Numbered from the stretch's first letter, positions 49,328 to 58,050 are shown. The stretch is 64,000 nt of DNA from Streptomyces sp. A1136 (GCF_004795055.1 NZ_SSBJ01000016.1:106489-170488); one strand, 5' to 3'. Notes: generated by a model from the sequence alone, not told the origin. Made by a program: numbers and translations.

Positions 49328-50293
49328 TCACCCGCCGCCGGAGGCGTCTGTGAGCGCCGCCGGAAGCCAGGCGTCCGGGGGTACGTCCAGCCAGCCGCGA
49401 GTGGCCGCGCCGGCGGAAGCGGCCGCGAGGAGTGCGTCGAGGCCGGGGTGGACGAGGCCCTCGCGCCACACCATCGACAGCGGGGACAGCGGCACGGGGT
49501 CGACGAGGGGCCGTTTCGCACAGCCCGGCATGTCGGGGAAGTCGACGGTGACCAGGACCGGATTGCGGGTCTTGGCCATGACCCGGCGGAACTCGTCCTT
49601 GCCGACGGCCACCGGCGCGGGCGGCGCGGGCAGGATGCCGCGTCCGGCGAAGAGTTCGCGGGCGAGCCCGGTCCATTCCAGGGTCCGCGGGTTACCGGCC
49701 CCGGCGTACACGGTCTCCCCGGCGAGCGCCGCCAGCGGTACGACGTCGCGCGCGGCCAGCGGGTGTCCCTCGGGCAGCAGCACGGCCAGCGGCTCGTACC
49801 GTACGGGCCGGTGCGCGAGGCGGGCGCGCAGCGCGGGGGCCAGGCCGTCGGCGTACCCGAAGGACACGTCCAGGCGCCCGGCGGCCATCTCGGCGGCGGC
49901 GTGCGTGAGGCCGCTCTCGAAGCGGGCCATCAGCTCGCACTCCGGGGCGAGTTCGCGGGCTTGTTCGAGGACGGTGCGGGCGGTGCTCGGGCCGTCGGTG
50001 TTCAGGTCGACGAGCAGCGCCCGAGGGCCGGTGAAGGCGGCGGCCAGCTCCTCGTGCGCGGCGAGTACCTTGCGGGCGGGCGCCAGCAGTCGTTCCCCGT
50101 CGGCGGTCAGTTCCACGGCGCGGGTGGTGCGCAGGAACAGGGGGGCGCCGAGGAGTCGTTCGAGCCGTCGTACGTCCCTGCTCAGCGCCTGCTGCGCCAC
50201 ATACAGGCGGGCCGCGGCGCGGGTGAAGTGGCGCTCTTCGGCGACGGCCACGAAGCCGCGCAGCAGCCTGGGTTCCACATCGCGGGGGATCAC
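49328..50293 (-). CDS. LysR family transcriptional regulator
   Basis: A 321-residue LysR regulator. The N-terminal winged helix is VEPRLLRGFVAVAEERHFTR then AAARLYVAQQALSRDVRRLE and LGAPLFLRTTRAVELT. The C-terminal effector-binding domain follows from about residue 90. The GTG at 50293 gives the usual short N-terminus. It is divergent from the MFS gene at 50391 across 97 bases, the arrangement in which LysR proteins usually regulate the divergent gene; it could also act on narK downstream. No clear T-n11-A site was picked out. Confidence 0.9.
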   Translation of the reverse strand: MIPRDVEPRLLRGFVAVAEERHFTRAAARLYVAQQALSRDVRRLERLLGAPLFLRTTRAVELTADGERLLAPARKVLAAHEELAAAFTGPRALLVDLNTDGPSTARTVLEQARELAPECELMARFESGLTHAAAEMAAGRLDVSFGYADGLAPALRARLAHRPVRYEPLAVLLPEGHPLAARDVVPLAALAGETVYAGAGNPRTLEWTGLARELFAGRGILPAPPAPVAVGKDEFRRVMAKTRNPVLVTVDFPDMPGCAKRPLVDPVPLSPLSMVWREGLVHPGLDALLAAASAGAATRGWLDVPPDAWLPAALTDASGGG

Positions 50294-50390
50294 CCCGGGA
50301 GACTAACAACGGAGACTGACAACACAGGGCGGTGAATGGCCCCGGAACAGGTGTTGGACCCCCCGGGCCGTCCGGCCGGAGGCTGTTCCC

Positions 50391-51746
50391 ATGCCGTACG
50401 CGACCTCGTCCCGCAGCCCCCTCATGACCGTCTCCGGCTCCACCCTCGTCCACGCCGCGCCCGGCTCGTCACGCCCCTCGCCCTCCCGGGCGGCCCGCGA
50501 GGGCGGCCCGTACCGGCGGTTGTTCGCCGTGCCCGGGGCCCGCGCGTTCACCGCCGGGAACCTCCTCGCCCGCCTGCCCATGGGGATGTTCGGCATCAGC
50601 GCGGTGATGATGATCGCCGGCCAGCGGGGCTCCTACGCCCTGGCCGGCGCCGTCACCGCGACGGGCATGGCGGCCACCGCGCTGGTGGCGCCCTGGACGG
50701 CCCGGCTGGTCGACCGCCACGGCCAGGCCCGGATCGCCGTCCCGGCCAGCGTGATCGCGGTGCTCGGCTCGCTGGCCCTGGTGCTGAGCGTCCGCACCCA
50801 CGCACCGGCCTGGACCCTGTTCGCCTCGTACGCGGCGACCGCCACCACCCCCAACATCGGCGGGATGTCCCGCGCCCGCTGGACCCACCTGCTGCGCGAC
50901 CGCCCCGCCGAGCACCACGCGGCGATGTCCTTCGAACAGGCCGCCGACGAGCTGTGCTACATGCTCGGCCCGGTCGTGGCGGCGTTCCTGTGCTCGGCCG
51001 TCTTCCCCGAGGCCGGGACCCTCGCGGCGGCCGCCCTGCTGCTGACGGGGATGCTGCTGTTCACCTCACGGCGCGCCACCGAGCCCCCGGTCTCCCCGCT
51101 GCGCCCGCCCGGCTCGGCGCTGCGCGCCGTGGCTCCGCTGCTGCCGCTGTTCGCCGCCCTCGGCGTGATGTTCGGCGCGATGGAGGTCACCTCGATCGCC
51201 CACCTGGGCGCCCTGGGCCTGGGCGCCGCCGCCGGGCCGGTCCTGGCGCTCCAGGCGCTGGGTTCCTGCGCGGTCGGCCTGCTCTACGGGTCCTTGCGCC
51301 CGCGGGGACTGACCACCTGCCTCGTGGCGCTGGCCGCGGCGATGGCCCTGCCCTGGGCGACGGCCGGCGCGGGCTCGCTGCCGCTGCTGGCGGGCGCGCT
51401 GCTCGCCGCGGGCATGGCGACGGCCCCGACGATGGTGACTGCGATGTCCCGCGTCCACGCCGTCACCCCGGCCGGCCGGCTCAACGAGGGCATGACGGTC
51501 GCCGTCACCGCGATCCTCGCCGGCATCGCCGCCGGCTCGGCCGGCGCCGGCCAACTGATCGACCACCTCGGCCCCCCGACCGCCTACGCCCTCCCGGCGG
51601 CCGCCGCCCTCCTGGCCCTCCTGATCACCACCCGCCGGGGCCTGTGGTCGTACCGCTTTTCCGCTCATCGAGTGCGTGAAGACCGACCACGACCCCGTCC
51701 GGATCACCTCTGGCCACGGGGACGCCGTCCTGATGTCCGCCGATGA
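50391..51746 (+). CDS. MFS transporter with abnormal 3' end
   Basis: A 451-residue reading of which about residues 42-425 form a 12-helix major facilitator (ARAFTAGNLLARLPMGMFG, WTARLVDRHGQARIAVPAS, GRLNEGMTVAVTAILAGIAAG). The ATG at 50391 has GGAGG eight bases upstream. The last 30 residues, after RRGLWSYRF, are Arg/Pro-rich and are read in a shifted frame through the remains of a YefM antitoxin gene, so the original C-terminus was probably lost at a deletion junction near 51655. The core transporter is intact and may still work. It is divergent from the LysR gene. Confidence 0.85.
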   Translation: MPYATSSRSPLMTVSGSTLVHAAPGSSRPSPSRAAREGGPYRRLFAVPGARAFTAGNLLARLPMGMFGISAVMMIAGQRGSYALAGAVTATGMAATALVAPWTARLVDRHGQARIAVPASVIAVLGSLALVLSVRTHAPAWTLFASYAATATTPNIGGMSRARWTHLLRDRPAEHHAAMSFEQAADELCYMLGPVVAAFLCSAVFPEAGTLAAAALLLTGMLLFTSRRATEPPVSPLRPPGSALRAVAPLLPLFAALGVMFGAMEVTSIAHLGALGLGAAAGPVLALQALGSCAVGLLYGSLRPRGLTTCLVALAAAMALPWATAGAGSLPLLAGALLAAGMATAPTMVTAMSRVHAVTPAGRLNEGMTVAVTAILAGIAAGSAGAGQLIDHLGPPTAYALPAAAALLALLITTRRGLWSYRFSAHRVREDRPRPRPDHLWPRGRRPDVRR

Positions 51747-51897
51747 CTACGACTCCAGGCAGGAGACCGTCTGTCTGCTGCGGTCGCCGGCAAACGCGCA
51801 GCGTTTGCCGGCGGCGGTCGCCCGTGACCGGGCGGGTGCCCCAGCCGTCGCCAAGGCGTTGGACGAGCTTCGGGATCTGGCCGGGGGCGAGGGGTGA
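51658..51897 (+). pseudogene. yefM: YefM antitoxin remnant, N-terminus missing
   Basis: Reading in one frame gives FPLIECVKTDHDPVRITSGH and then GDAVLMSADDYDSRQETVCLLRSP, which matches YefM/Phd antitoxins from about residue 12 on. The first 11 residues (the DNA-binding start, usually MS-x-S-ARxN-type) are absent; upstream bases are the MFS gene in another frame. A GTG at 51676 is an in-frame internal start, but the product would lack the DNA-binding part. The last codon overlaps the toxin start (GTGA), as in intact yefM-yoeB operons. Confidence 0.8.
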
Positions 51898-52086
51898 GGA
51901 GCACCCATTTCGATGCCGCCGCCTGGCGGGATTTCTTCCTCCGGCCCGCCTCCGACCGGAAGATGGGTCGGCGGATCACCCGTCTGCTCGGGGAGATCCA
52001 GCGGGACCCTTTCACCGGGATCGGGAAGCCCCGGCCGGGCCGACCAGAAGGAAGTGAAGATCCTCAAGGTCCGCTACCACTACTGA
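51894..52086 (+). pseudogene. yoeB: YoeB toxin remnant with internal deletion
   Basis: The 5' part gives MRSTHFDAAAWRDFFLRPAS and ITRLLGEIQRDPFTGIGKP, a match to YoeB mRNA interferase. After seven unmatched bases (52032-52038) the frame changes by one and the C-terminus reads ADQKEVKILKVRYHY-stop, the normal YoeB end. About 26 codons that carry the catalytic Glu and Arg (the LKGELSGYWSRRI region) are missing. The toxin cannot be made in active form. A continuous frame does run on past this point but is not YoeB. Confidence 0.82.
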
Positions 52087-52159
52087 TGTCCGTCACGGAC
52101 CGGCCTACCCGGACGGCTCGACACGCAGGCGCACCGGTTCCGACGGGTCCGGGCATGAC

Positions 52160-52193
52160 GAAGGCCCCGCGGTCAGATGACTACGGGGCCTTC
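52160..52193 (-). terminator. Hairpin after ssrA
   Basis: GAAGGCCCCG and its reverse complement with a 14-base loop, beginning 17 bases past the tmRNA 3' end on the minus strand. Confidence 0.65.
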
Positions 52194-52209
52194 GCCCACA
52201 TGGGGTTTG

Positions 52210-52595
52210 TGGAGATGGCGGGAATCGAACCCGCGTCCAACGGTGCAGAAGCAGGGCTTCTCCGAGCGCAGTCCGCTGCGCTTTTCTCGGCCCCGGAGAT
52301 CACACGGACAAGTCTCCGACGGGCTCAGTCACTGTTTGATTTCCCTCAGGCCCCCGTGACCGGGGCTAGAGGTTTAGATCCCTAATTGACGCCAGGATCC
52401 GGACCGGGACCACTTCCGGGCTGACGCTCCTCACAGAGGCTTCAGCTCACTGTTATTAGGCAGCGAGGGTGAAGCGGGAGTTATCGCTCTTGGTGTTGGC
52501 GATTATTTTTTGCGACATAGGGTTTACGAGATCATTGCCGCTTCCTCGGCTCGCTTCCCCTGCATCGACATCCGCTGTCGAAACCGATCATCCCC
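52210..52595 (-). ncRNA. ssrA: Transfer-messenger RNA (ssrA)
   Basis: A 386-base tmRNA for ribosome rescue. The 5' end GGGGATG pairs with CATCTCC at the 3' end; the T-arm GCGGGTTCGATTCCCGC is visible at the 3' side, and the discriminator is A with CCA not encoded. The tag reading frame (52500-52456) starts at GCC and codes for ANTKSDNSRFTLAA followed by TAA, a normal actinobacterial tag ending in LAA that targets proteins to ClpXP. A -10-like AATAAA lies just upstream at 52600-52605. smpB lies immediately upstream on the same strand. Confidence 0.97.
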
Positions 52596-52706
52596 ATGTT
52601 TTATTGACAAACCACGCCACCCGGGGGTGGTGCGGTGCTGGAGCCCATGGTACGCGAAGTGGACCACGGGATGCCAGGCGATTGAACGGCGTGCCCGCCG
52701 CGCCGC

Positions 52707-53192
52707 CTACACCGTCCCGCGCTGCTTGCGGCGGATCGCCGAGATCGCGCGGTTCGTCTCGCGGGTGTCCTGCTTCTCGCGCAGGGTCTGACGCTTGTCG
52801 TACTCCTTCTTGCCCTTGGCGAGCGCGATCTCGATCTTCGCCCGGCCGTCCTTGAAGTACAGCGTCAGCGGCACGATCGTGTGACCCGACTCGTCCGCCT
52901 TGCGCTCCAGCTTGTCGATCTCCTCCCGGTGCATGAGGAGCTTGCGCTTGCGCCGGGCGCTGTGGTTGGTCCACGTCCCCTGGCTGTACTCCGGCACATG
53001 CACGTTGTACAGCCAGGCCTCGTTGCCCTCCACCGACACGAAGCCGTCCACGAGGGACGCCCGGCCCTGGCGCAGGGACTTGACCTCGGTGCCCGTGAGC
53101 ACGAGACCGCACTCGTAGGTGTCGATGATCGTGTAGTCGTGCCGCGCCTTCTTGTTCTGGGCGATCAGCTTGCGCCCTTTTTCCTTAGCCAT
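52707..53192 (-). CDS. smpB: SsrA-binding protein SmpB
   Basis: The 161-residue partner that binds tmRNA and places it in the ribosomal A site. It matches SmpB throughout: KLIAQNKKARHDYTIIDTYE near the start, GLVLTGTEVKSLRQGRASL, DGFVSVEGNEAWLYNVHVPEY and the basic C-terminal tail KKEYDKRQTLREKQDTRE that enters the mRNA channel. The start is the ATG at 53192, 18 bases after the S41 protease stop, so it is probably cotranscribed with it. ssrA begins 111 bases downstream. Confidence 0.97.
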   Translation of the reverse strand: MAKEKGRKLIAQNKKARHDYTIIDTYECGLVLTGTEVKSLRQGRASLVDGFVSVEGNEAWLYNVHVPEYSQGTWTNHSARRKRKLLMHREEIDKLERKADESGHTIVPLTLYFKDGRAKIEIALAKGKKEYDKRQTLREKQDTRETNRAISAIRRKQRGTV

Positions 53193-53210
53193 AGTGCGGT
53201 CATTTTCGCA

Positions 53211-54398
53211 CTACGGACCCACCCCGAGGCCACCCAATACCCGCCGGGCCCGGTCCTCGGCGCCGTCGCCCGCCGTAAGGTCGGGCGTGATGCCGCTCCC
53301 GTCGATGCTGCGACCCTCCGGGGTGCGGTACGTGCCCACCGTCAGCTCCGCAACCGAGCCGTCCGGGAGCCGCGTCGGCATCTGCACCGCGCCCTTGCCG
53401 AAGGTGTGGGTGCCGACCGTGACCGCGCGGCCCCGGTCCTGGAGGGCGCCGGTGACCAGTTCGGCAGCGCTCATCGTGCCCCCGTCGACCAGCGCCACCA
53501 GCGGCCGGGCGGTGTCGCCGCCCGGCTCGGCGTACAGGGCGCGCTCGGAGCCCCGTACGTCGTACGTCGCCACCAGCCCCCCGTCCAGGAAGGCGGAGGC
53601 GGCCGCCACGGCCTCGGTGACCAGCCCGCCCGGGTTGCCGCGCAGGTCCAGCAGGACGCCCGCGCCCGGCGGGGCCGCGCGGACGGCGTCCCGCACGCGC
53701 TGCCCCGAGCCCCGGGTGAAGGAGGCCACCTTGATCACGGTGGTGCCGTCGGGGAGGCTCCGTACGGTCACCGGGTCGGCGCTCAGCTCCTCGCGGCGGA
53801 CCGTCTCGGTGAGGTCGACGCCGCCCCGGCTCAGGCGCAGCACCACCGGGGTGCCGGCCGCGCCGCGCAGCATCGCCACCACATCGGCGACGGAGCGGCC
53901 CGTGACGTCCTGACCGTCCACGCCCAGCAGCAGGTCCCCGGCTCGCAGCCCGGCCCGGGCGGCGGGGCCGTCGGGCTGGACCCGGTCGACCTCGATGCGC
54001 CCGTCGCGGCGGCGCCCGGTCCACACGCCGACGCCGGTCCAGTGCCCGTCGAGGTCCTCGGTGAAGGCGGCGTACTCGGCCGGGTCGTAGACGGCGGCCC
54101 AGCGGTCGCCGCTGCGGCTGACCTCCTCCTCGGCGGCCCTCTTGCCCGACTTGCCCTCCGCCACGGCCTCGGCGACGGCCCGGGCCACGGCGTCCCGGTC
54201 GACGGTGGCGGCCCCGGCGCCGGGGGCTTCGGCCGCGCCGGCCGCGGCCCGGACGGCCGCTGGCCGCCGGGCGTCGTCGTCCGCGCCCCAGCAGCCGGTA
54301 CCGGCGCCGACGGTGACCGCGGCGAGGAAGGCCAACGTCAAAGCGGCCCCGCGACGCAGGTCGCGGGGCCGGAGACAGTGGACGGGGGGACCCGGCAT
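53211..54398 (-). CDS. S41 family C-terminal processing protease
   Basis: A 395-residue exported protease (CtpA/Prc type). An N-terminal hydrophobic segment (AALTLAFLAAVTVGAGTGC) is a signal peptide, and the Cys could be a lipobox-like site (GTGC). A PDZ domain is at about 125-200 (GVGVWTGRRRDGRIEVDRVQ, GLRAGDLLLGVDGQDVTG). The catalytic dyad is Ser310 in GGTMSAAELV and Lys335 in HTFGKGAVQ. It lies between ftsX and smpB. Possible substrates are cell-wall-associated proteins that work with FtsEX; this is inference from position. Confidence 0.92.
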   Translation of the reverse strand: MPGPPVHCLRPRDLRRGAALTLAFLAAVTVGAGTGCWGADDDARRPAAVRAAAGAAEAPGAGAATVDRDAVARAVAEAVAEGKSGKRAAEEEVSRSGDRWAAVYDPAEYAAFTEDLDGHWTGVGVWTGRRRDGRIEVDRVQPDGPAARAGLRAGDLLLGVDGQDVTGRSVADVVAMLRGAAGTPVVLRLSRGGVDLTETVRREELSADPVTVRSLPDGTTVIKVASFTRGSGQRVRDAVRAAPPGAGVLLDLRGNPGGLVTEAVAAASAFLDGGLVATYDVRGSERALYAEPGGDTARPLVALVDGGTMSAAELVTGALQDRGRAVTVGTHTFGKGAVQMPTRLPDGSVAELTVGTYRTPEGRSIDGSGITPDLTAGDGAEDRARRVLGGLGVGP

Positions 54399-54485
54399 GG
54401 CGCCGAGTCTAGGACAAGGCCCGCGCTCCCAAGGTGGGTTGGGCGCGGCTCACACGGGGTTCTCGTCACACCTCGTGGGGGCCGA

Positions 54486-55469
54486 TCACACCTTGAGGTA
54501 CTTGCGCAACGCGACGAAGGCCGCCAGCGAGGGCATCAGCAGGCCGACGACCAGCACCAGCGGCAGCTTGGTGAGGACGGAGTCCCAGCCGATGAAATTG
54601 ATCAGTTCCAGCTTGTGCCGCAGGTCCACCCCGTGGTCGATCACGAAGTACTGCCCCGCGCCCAGCATCACGCAGGCCAGCCCCGCGCCGATCAGGCCGG
54701 CGACGGCCGCCTCCATGATGAAGGGGACCTGGATGTAGAAGCCGGAGGCGCCCACGAGCCGCATGATGCCGGTCTCCCGCCGACGGCTGAACGCCGAGAC
54801 GCGCACCGTGTTGACGATCAGCAGCAGCGCCACGATCAGCATGATCATCATGATGCCGAGCGCCGCCCAGTTGAGCGTGCCGAGGAGGCTGAACAGGTTG
54901 TCGACCTCGGAGCTCTGGTCGGCCACCGACTGCACGCCGTCGCGGCCGGCGAACATGGACGTGATGACCTGGTACTTCTCCGGGTTCTTGAGCTTGACCC
55001 GGAAGGAGTCGGGCATCTGGTCGGGGGTGACGACCGAGGCCAGCGCGGTCTGACCGTACCGCTCCTTGTAGTGCTTGTACGCCTCGTCGGAGGACTCGTA
55101 CGTGACCTTCTGCACGAGGTCCAGCTTCTTGAGGTCGGCCTCGATCTGCTGCTTCTGCTCGGGGGTCACCGCCCCCTTGGCGCAGGCCTTGCCGGCGCCG
55201 CCCCCGCCGCCACCCGATCCCGCGGCGTCGTTCTTGGCGGCCTCGGCGGCCTCGGCGGCGTCTTGGGCGTCGCTCTTGTTGCAGAGGTAGACGGTGACGT
55301 TGACCTTGTCGTACCAGTACCCCTTCATCGCGCTGACCTGGTCGCGCATGAGCAGGGAGCCACCGAACAGGGCCAGCGACAGGGCCACGGAGATGATGAC
55401 CGCGAAGGTCATGGTGAGATTGCGACGGAGACCGACGCCGATCTCCGACATGACGAACTGGGCGCGCAT
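54486..55469 (-). CDS. ftsX: Cell division protein FtsX
   Basis: A 327-residue integral membrane protein. With FtsE it forms the ABC complex that activates peptidoglycan hydrolases outside the cell. It has an N-terminal helix (TMTFAVIISVALSLALFGG), a large external loop (about 45-185) and three C-terminal helices. The external loop contains a Gly-rich insertion (GSGGGGGGAGKACAKG) and two cysteines (VYLCNKSD and KACAKG) that could form a disulfide. The ATG at 55469 is ten bases after the ftsE stop. The protein ends in a short cytoplasmic LRKYLKV. Confidence 0.95.
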   Translation of the reverse strand: MRAQFVMSEIGVGLRRNLTMTFAVIISVALSLALFGGSLLMRDQVSAMKGYWYDKVNVTVYLCNKSDAQDAAEAAEAAKNDAAGSGGGGGGAGKACAKGAVTPEQKQQIEADLKKLDLVQKVTYESSDEAYKHYKERYGQTALASVVTPDQMPDSFRVKLKNPEKYQVITSMFAGRDGVQSVADQSSEVDNLFSLLGTLNWAALGIMMIMLIVALLLIVNTVRVSAFSRRRETGIMRLVGASGFYIQVPFIMEAAVAGLIGAGLACVMLGAGQYFVIDHGVDLRHKLELINFIGWDSVLTKLPLVLVVGLLMPSLAAFVALRKYLKV

Positions 55470-55478
55470 GGCGTCCTT

Positions 55479-56168
55479 TCAGTGCTGGTAGCCGTAGACG
55501 CCGCGCGACTGGTCGCGCACGAGACGGCCCTGTTCGAGTTCGATGACGCGCTTGCGCATCTGGTCCACGATCTGCTGGTCGTGCGTCGCCATGATCACCG
55601 TGGTACCGGTCCGGTTGATGCGGTCGAGCAGCTTCATGATGCCGACGGAGGTCTGCGGGTCGAGGTTGCCGGTCGGCTCGTCCGCGATCAGCAGGGCGGG
55701 ACGGTTGACGAAGGCGCGGGCGATGGCCACGCGCTGTTGCTCGCCGCCGGAGAGCTCGCCGGGCATCCGACCCTCCTTGCCGCCCAGGCCCACCAGCTCC
55801 AGGACCTGCGGGACGGCCTTGCGGATCTCGCCGCGCGGCTTTCCGATGACCTCCTGCGCGAAGGCGACGTTCTCCGCCACCGTCTTGTTGGGCAGCAGCC
55901 GGAAGTCCTGGAACACGGTCCCCAGCTGGCGCCGCATGTGCGGAACCTTCCAGTTGGAGAGCTTGGCGAGGTCCTTGCCCAGGACGTGCACCTGTCCGTG
56001 GCTGGCGCGCTCCTCGCGCAGGACCAGCCGCAGGAAGGTGGACTTGCCGGAGCCGGAGGAGCCGACGAGGAAGACGAACTCGCCTTTCGCGATCTCCAAC
56101 GAGACATCTCTGAGTGCGGGGCGGCTCTGCTTCGGGTAGGACTTGGAGACGTTGTCGAATCGGATCAC
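55479..56168 (-). CDS. ftsE: Cell division ATP-binding protein FtsE
   Basis: A 229-residue ABC ATPase that drives FtsX. Walker A is GSSGSGKSTFL near residue 37, the Q-loop is FQDFRLLPNKTV, the signature is LSGGEQQRVAIARAF and Walker B is LLIADEPTGNLD. The coupling residues MATHDQQIVDQM follow. It starts with a GTG (56168) and has a family-typical VIRFDNVSKSYP N-terminus. It is the first gene of ftsE-ftsX-S41-smpB, divergent from a small membrane protein. Confidence 0.96.
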   Translation of the reverse strand: MIRFDNVSKSYPKQSRPALRDVSLEIAKGEFVFLVGSSGSGKSTFLRLVLREERASHGQVHVLGKDLAKLSNWKVPHMRRQLGTVFQDFRLLPNKTVAENVAFAQEVIGKPRGEIRKAVPQVLELVGLGGKEGRMPGELSGGEQQRVAIARAFVNRPALLIADEPTGNLDPQTSVGIMKLLDRINRTGTTVIMATHDQQIVDQMRKRVIELEQGRLVRDQSRGVYGYQH

Positions 56169-56390
56169 GGGTGCACCACGGTCGCCGGGAGTAGGTGTGC
56201 GTGACCATACGCGAACGGGCGCCGGGTGTGGGCCCGGCATCCACAGTTGCCCGATATGTCCCGGGGTCCCCGAGGGTCGGACGGTGATTGCCCGGACGGG
56301 CCGCGCCGAATGTCGCCGAAGCCGGCACAGTGGTAGAGGGAACGGACCCGTTCCCCGCGCCGTTGTACCAGGGGACGAGAGGAGGAGCGC

Positions 56391-56579
56391 ATGACATATG
56401 ACCGGCTCGTGTGCGCGAACTGCGCCGCACCCGTGAGCCAGGGCCGCTGCCCTGTGTGCCGGGCGAACCGGGAGCGCCTCCAGCAGGAGAGCCCCTTCGC
56501 AGGCCTGAACCCGATGGCGCTCATCGCGCTGCTGGTGGTGCTGGTCGCAGCCCTCACGGTGATCGCCAAGGCCGCGTAA
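56391..56579 (+). CDS. Small zinc-ribbon membrane protein
   Basis: A 62-residue protein with two C-x-x-C pairs (LVCANCAAPVSQ and GRCPVCRANRE), a predicted zinc ribbon, and a C-terminal membrane helix (NPMALIALLVVLVAALTVI). The ATG at 56391 has GAGGAGGAG upstream, an unusually strong ribosome site. Such ribbon-helix proteins are conserved between ftsE and prfB in streptomycetes as I recall; no function is known to me. Confidence 0.85.
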   Translation: MTYDRLVCANCAAPVSQGRCPVCRANRERLQQESPFAGLNPMALIALLVVLVAALTVIAKAA

Positions 56580-56705
56580 GGCGCGTGGGTCGCGCCTTCG
56601 CCGGACCGCGTGGGTGTCCGGCACGGCTCTCCGCCACGTCCCGATCACACGTCCCACGTCGCGCGACCCCCTCGCGCGCGTCATCGTGCGAAGAACCACG
56701 CGAAC

Positions 56706-56745
56706 GGGAAGGGCCCGGACACCTGACGGTGTCCGGGCCCTTCCC
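56706..56745. terminator. Strong bidirectional hairpin before prfB
   Basis: Perfect 18-base arms beginning GGGAAGGGCCCGGACACC with a four-base TGAC loop, 13 bases past the prfB stop and also downstream of the small membrane protein gene. Confidence 0.8.
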
Positions 56746-56758
56746 ACATCCGGGTGCG

Positions 56759-57868
56759 TTACGCGGTCTGCTCCTGCTGCTTGCGCCAGCGGATGCCGGC
56801 CTCCAGGAAGCCGTCGATCTCGCCGTCGAGGACCGCCTGCGGGTTGCCGACCTCGAACTCCGTCCGAAGGTCCTTGACCATCTGGTACGGGTGCAGGACG
56901 TAGGACCGCATCTGGTTGCCCCAGGAGCTGCCGCCGTCCTTCAGGGCGTCCATCTTGGCCTGCTCCTCCTGGCGGCGCCGCTCCAGCAGCTTGGCCTGGA
57001 GCACGTTCATCGCGCTCGCCTTGTTCTGGATCTGCGAACGCTCGTTCTGGCAGGAGACCACGATGCCGGTCGGCAGGTGCGTGATGCGCACCGCCGAGTC
57101 CGTCGTGTTGACGCCCTGGCCACCGGGGCCGGAGGCGCGGTACACGTCGATGCGCAGCTCGCCCTCGTCGATCTCGACGTGGTCGCTGGACTCGACGACC
57201 GGCAGCACCTCGACGCCCGCGAAGGACGTCTGGCGGCGGCCCTGGTTGTCGAAGGGCGAGATCCGCACGAGGCGGTGGGTGCCCTGCTCGACGGAGAGGG
57301 TGCCGTAGGCGTACGGCGCCTTGACCACGAAGGTGGTCGACTTGATGCCGGCCTCTTCCGCGTATGACGTCTCGTAGACCTCGGTCGGGTAGCCGTGCCG
57401 CTCGGCCCAGCGCAGGTACATGCGCTGGAGGCGCTCGGCGAAGTCGGAGGCGTCGACGCCGCCGGCCTCGGCGCGGATGTTGACCAGGGCCTCGCGCTCG
57501 GCGTACTCGCCGGAGAGCAGGGTCCGGACCTCCATCTCGTCCAGCGCCTTGCGCACGGAGACCAGCTCGGCCTCCGCCTCCGCGAGGGTGTCCGCGTCGT
57601 CCATCTCCTGCGCGAGCTCGAAGAGCACGGCGAGGTCGTCGATGCGCCCGCGCAGCGTCTCGGTCTTGCGCACCTCGGCCTGGAGGTGCGAAAGCTTGCT
57701 CGTGATCTTCTGGGCGGCCTCCGGGTCGTCCCACAGGGACGGCGCGGCTGCCTGCTCCTCCAGCACGGCGATATCTGCCCTCAGCTTGTCGAGGTCCAGG
57801 ACGGCCTCGATCGACCCCATGGTCGAGGAGAGGGACTTCAGCTCTTCGGAAACATCGACGACTGCCAC
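56759..57868 (-). CDS. prfB: Peptide chain release factor 2
   Basis: A 369-residue release factor that reads UGA and UAA stop codons. The catalytic GGQ is in ASGPGGQGVNTTDSA and the stop-recognition tripeptide is SPF in VRISPFDNQGRR. The frame is continuous, so the programmed +1 frameshift used in E. coli prfB is absent, as is usual for streptomycetes. The start is a GTG at 57868. It is divergent from a short leader-like ORF. Confidence 0.96.
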   Translation of the reverse strand: MAVVDVSEELKSLSSTMGSIEAVLDLDKLRADIAVLEEQAAAPSLWDDPEAAQKITSKLSHLQAEVRKTETLRGRIDDLAVLFELAQEMDDADTLAEAEAELVSVRKALDEMEVRTLLSGEYAEREALVNIRAEAGGVDASDFAERLQRMYLRWAERHGYPTEVYETSYAEEAGIKSTTFVVKAPYAYGTLSVEQGTHRLVRISPFDNQGRRQTSFAGVEVLPVVESSDHVEIDEGELRIDVYRASGPGGQGVNTTDSAVRITHLPTGIVVSCQNERSQIQNKASAMNVLQAKLLERRRQEEQAKMDALKDGGSSWGNQMRSYVLHPYQMVKDLRTEFEVGNPQAVLDGEIDGFLEAGIRWRKQQEQTA

Positions 57869-57960
57869 GGGTCCAGCGTAGCCGGTCCGCCGGCGGCACT
57901 CTCCGGCCAGGCCGGATCGGCCCGTACAGATCAGGGTGGGTACGGGCGTACGCTCACCGT

Positions 57961-58050
57961 ATGACCGTTCTACTCGTGAAGCGTCGCCATGTGGATCACA
58001 TGCGTGTCACCACCACGAGCTGTCTGCCGCCGGACTTCGCACAAGCCTGA
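57961..58050 (+). CDS. Probable leader peptide (cysteine-type attenuator)
   Basis: A 29-residue frame starting at ATG 57961: MTVLLVKRRHVDHMRVTTTS then CLPPDFAQA. The RRHVD-x-x-RV...S-C pattern matches the short actinobacterial leader peptides annotated upstream of sulfur and cysteine genes, in which ribosome stalling at the Cys codon controls downstream reading. TACGCT (57949-57954) ends seven bases before the ATG, so it is probably leaderless. The next gene downstream, a 2-oxoglutarate dioxygenase at 58186, is the likely target. The peptide is short and not proven to be made. Confidence 0.6.
   Translation: MTVLLVKRRHVDHMRVTTTSCLPPDFAQA

Noticed and set aside
52087..52385. Continuation of the YoeB frame into a 163-residue protein
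   Set aside because: Most of the extra sequence is the reverse of the ssrA gene and its terminator; the true toxin end is recovered in the other frame.
56759..57868. Programmed +1 frameshift in prfB
   Set aside because: The frame is uninterrupted from the GTG to the stop; no early in-frame TGA is present.
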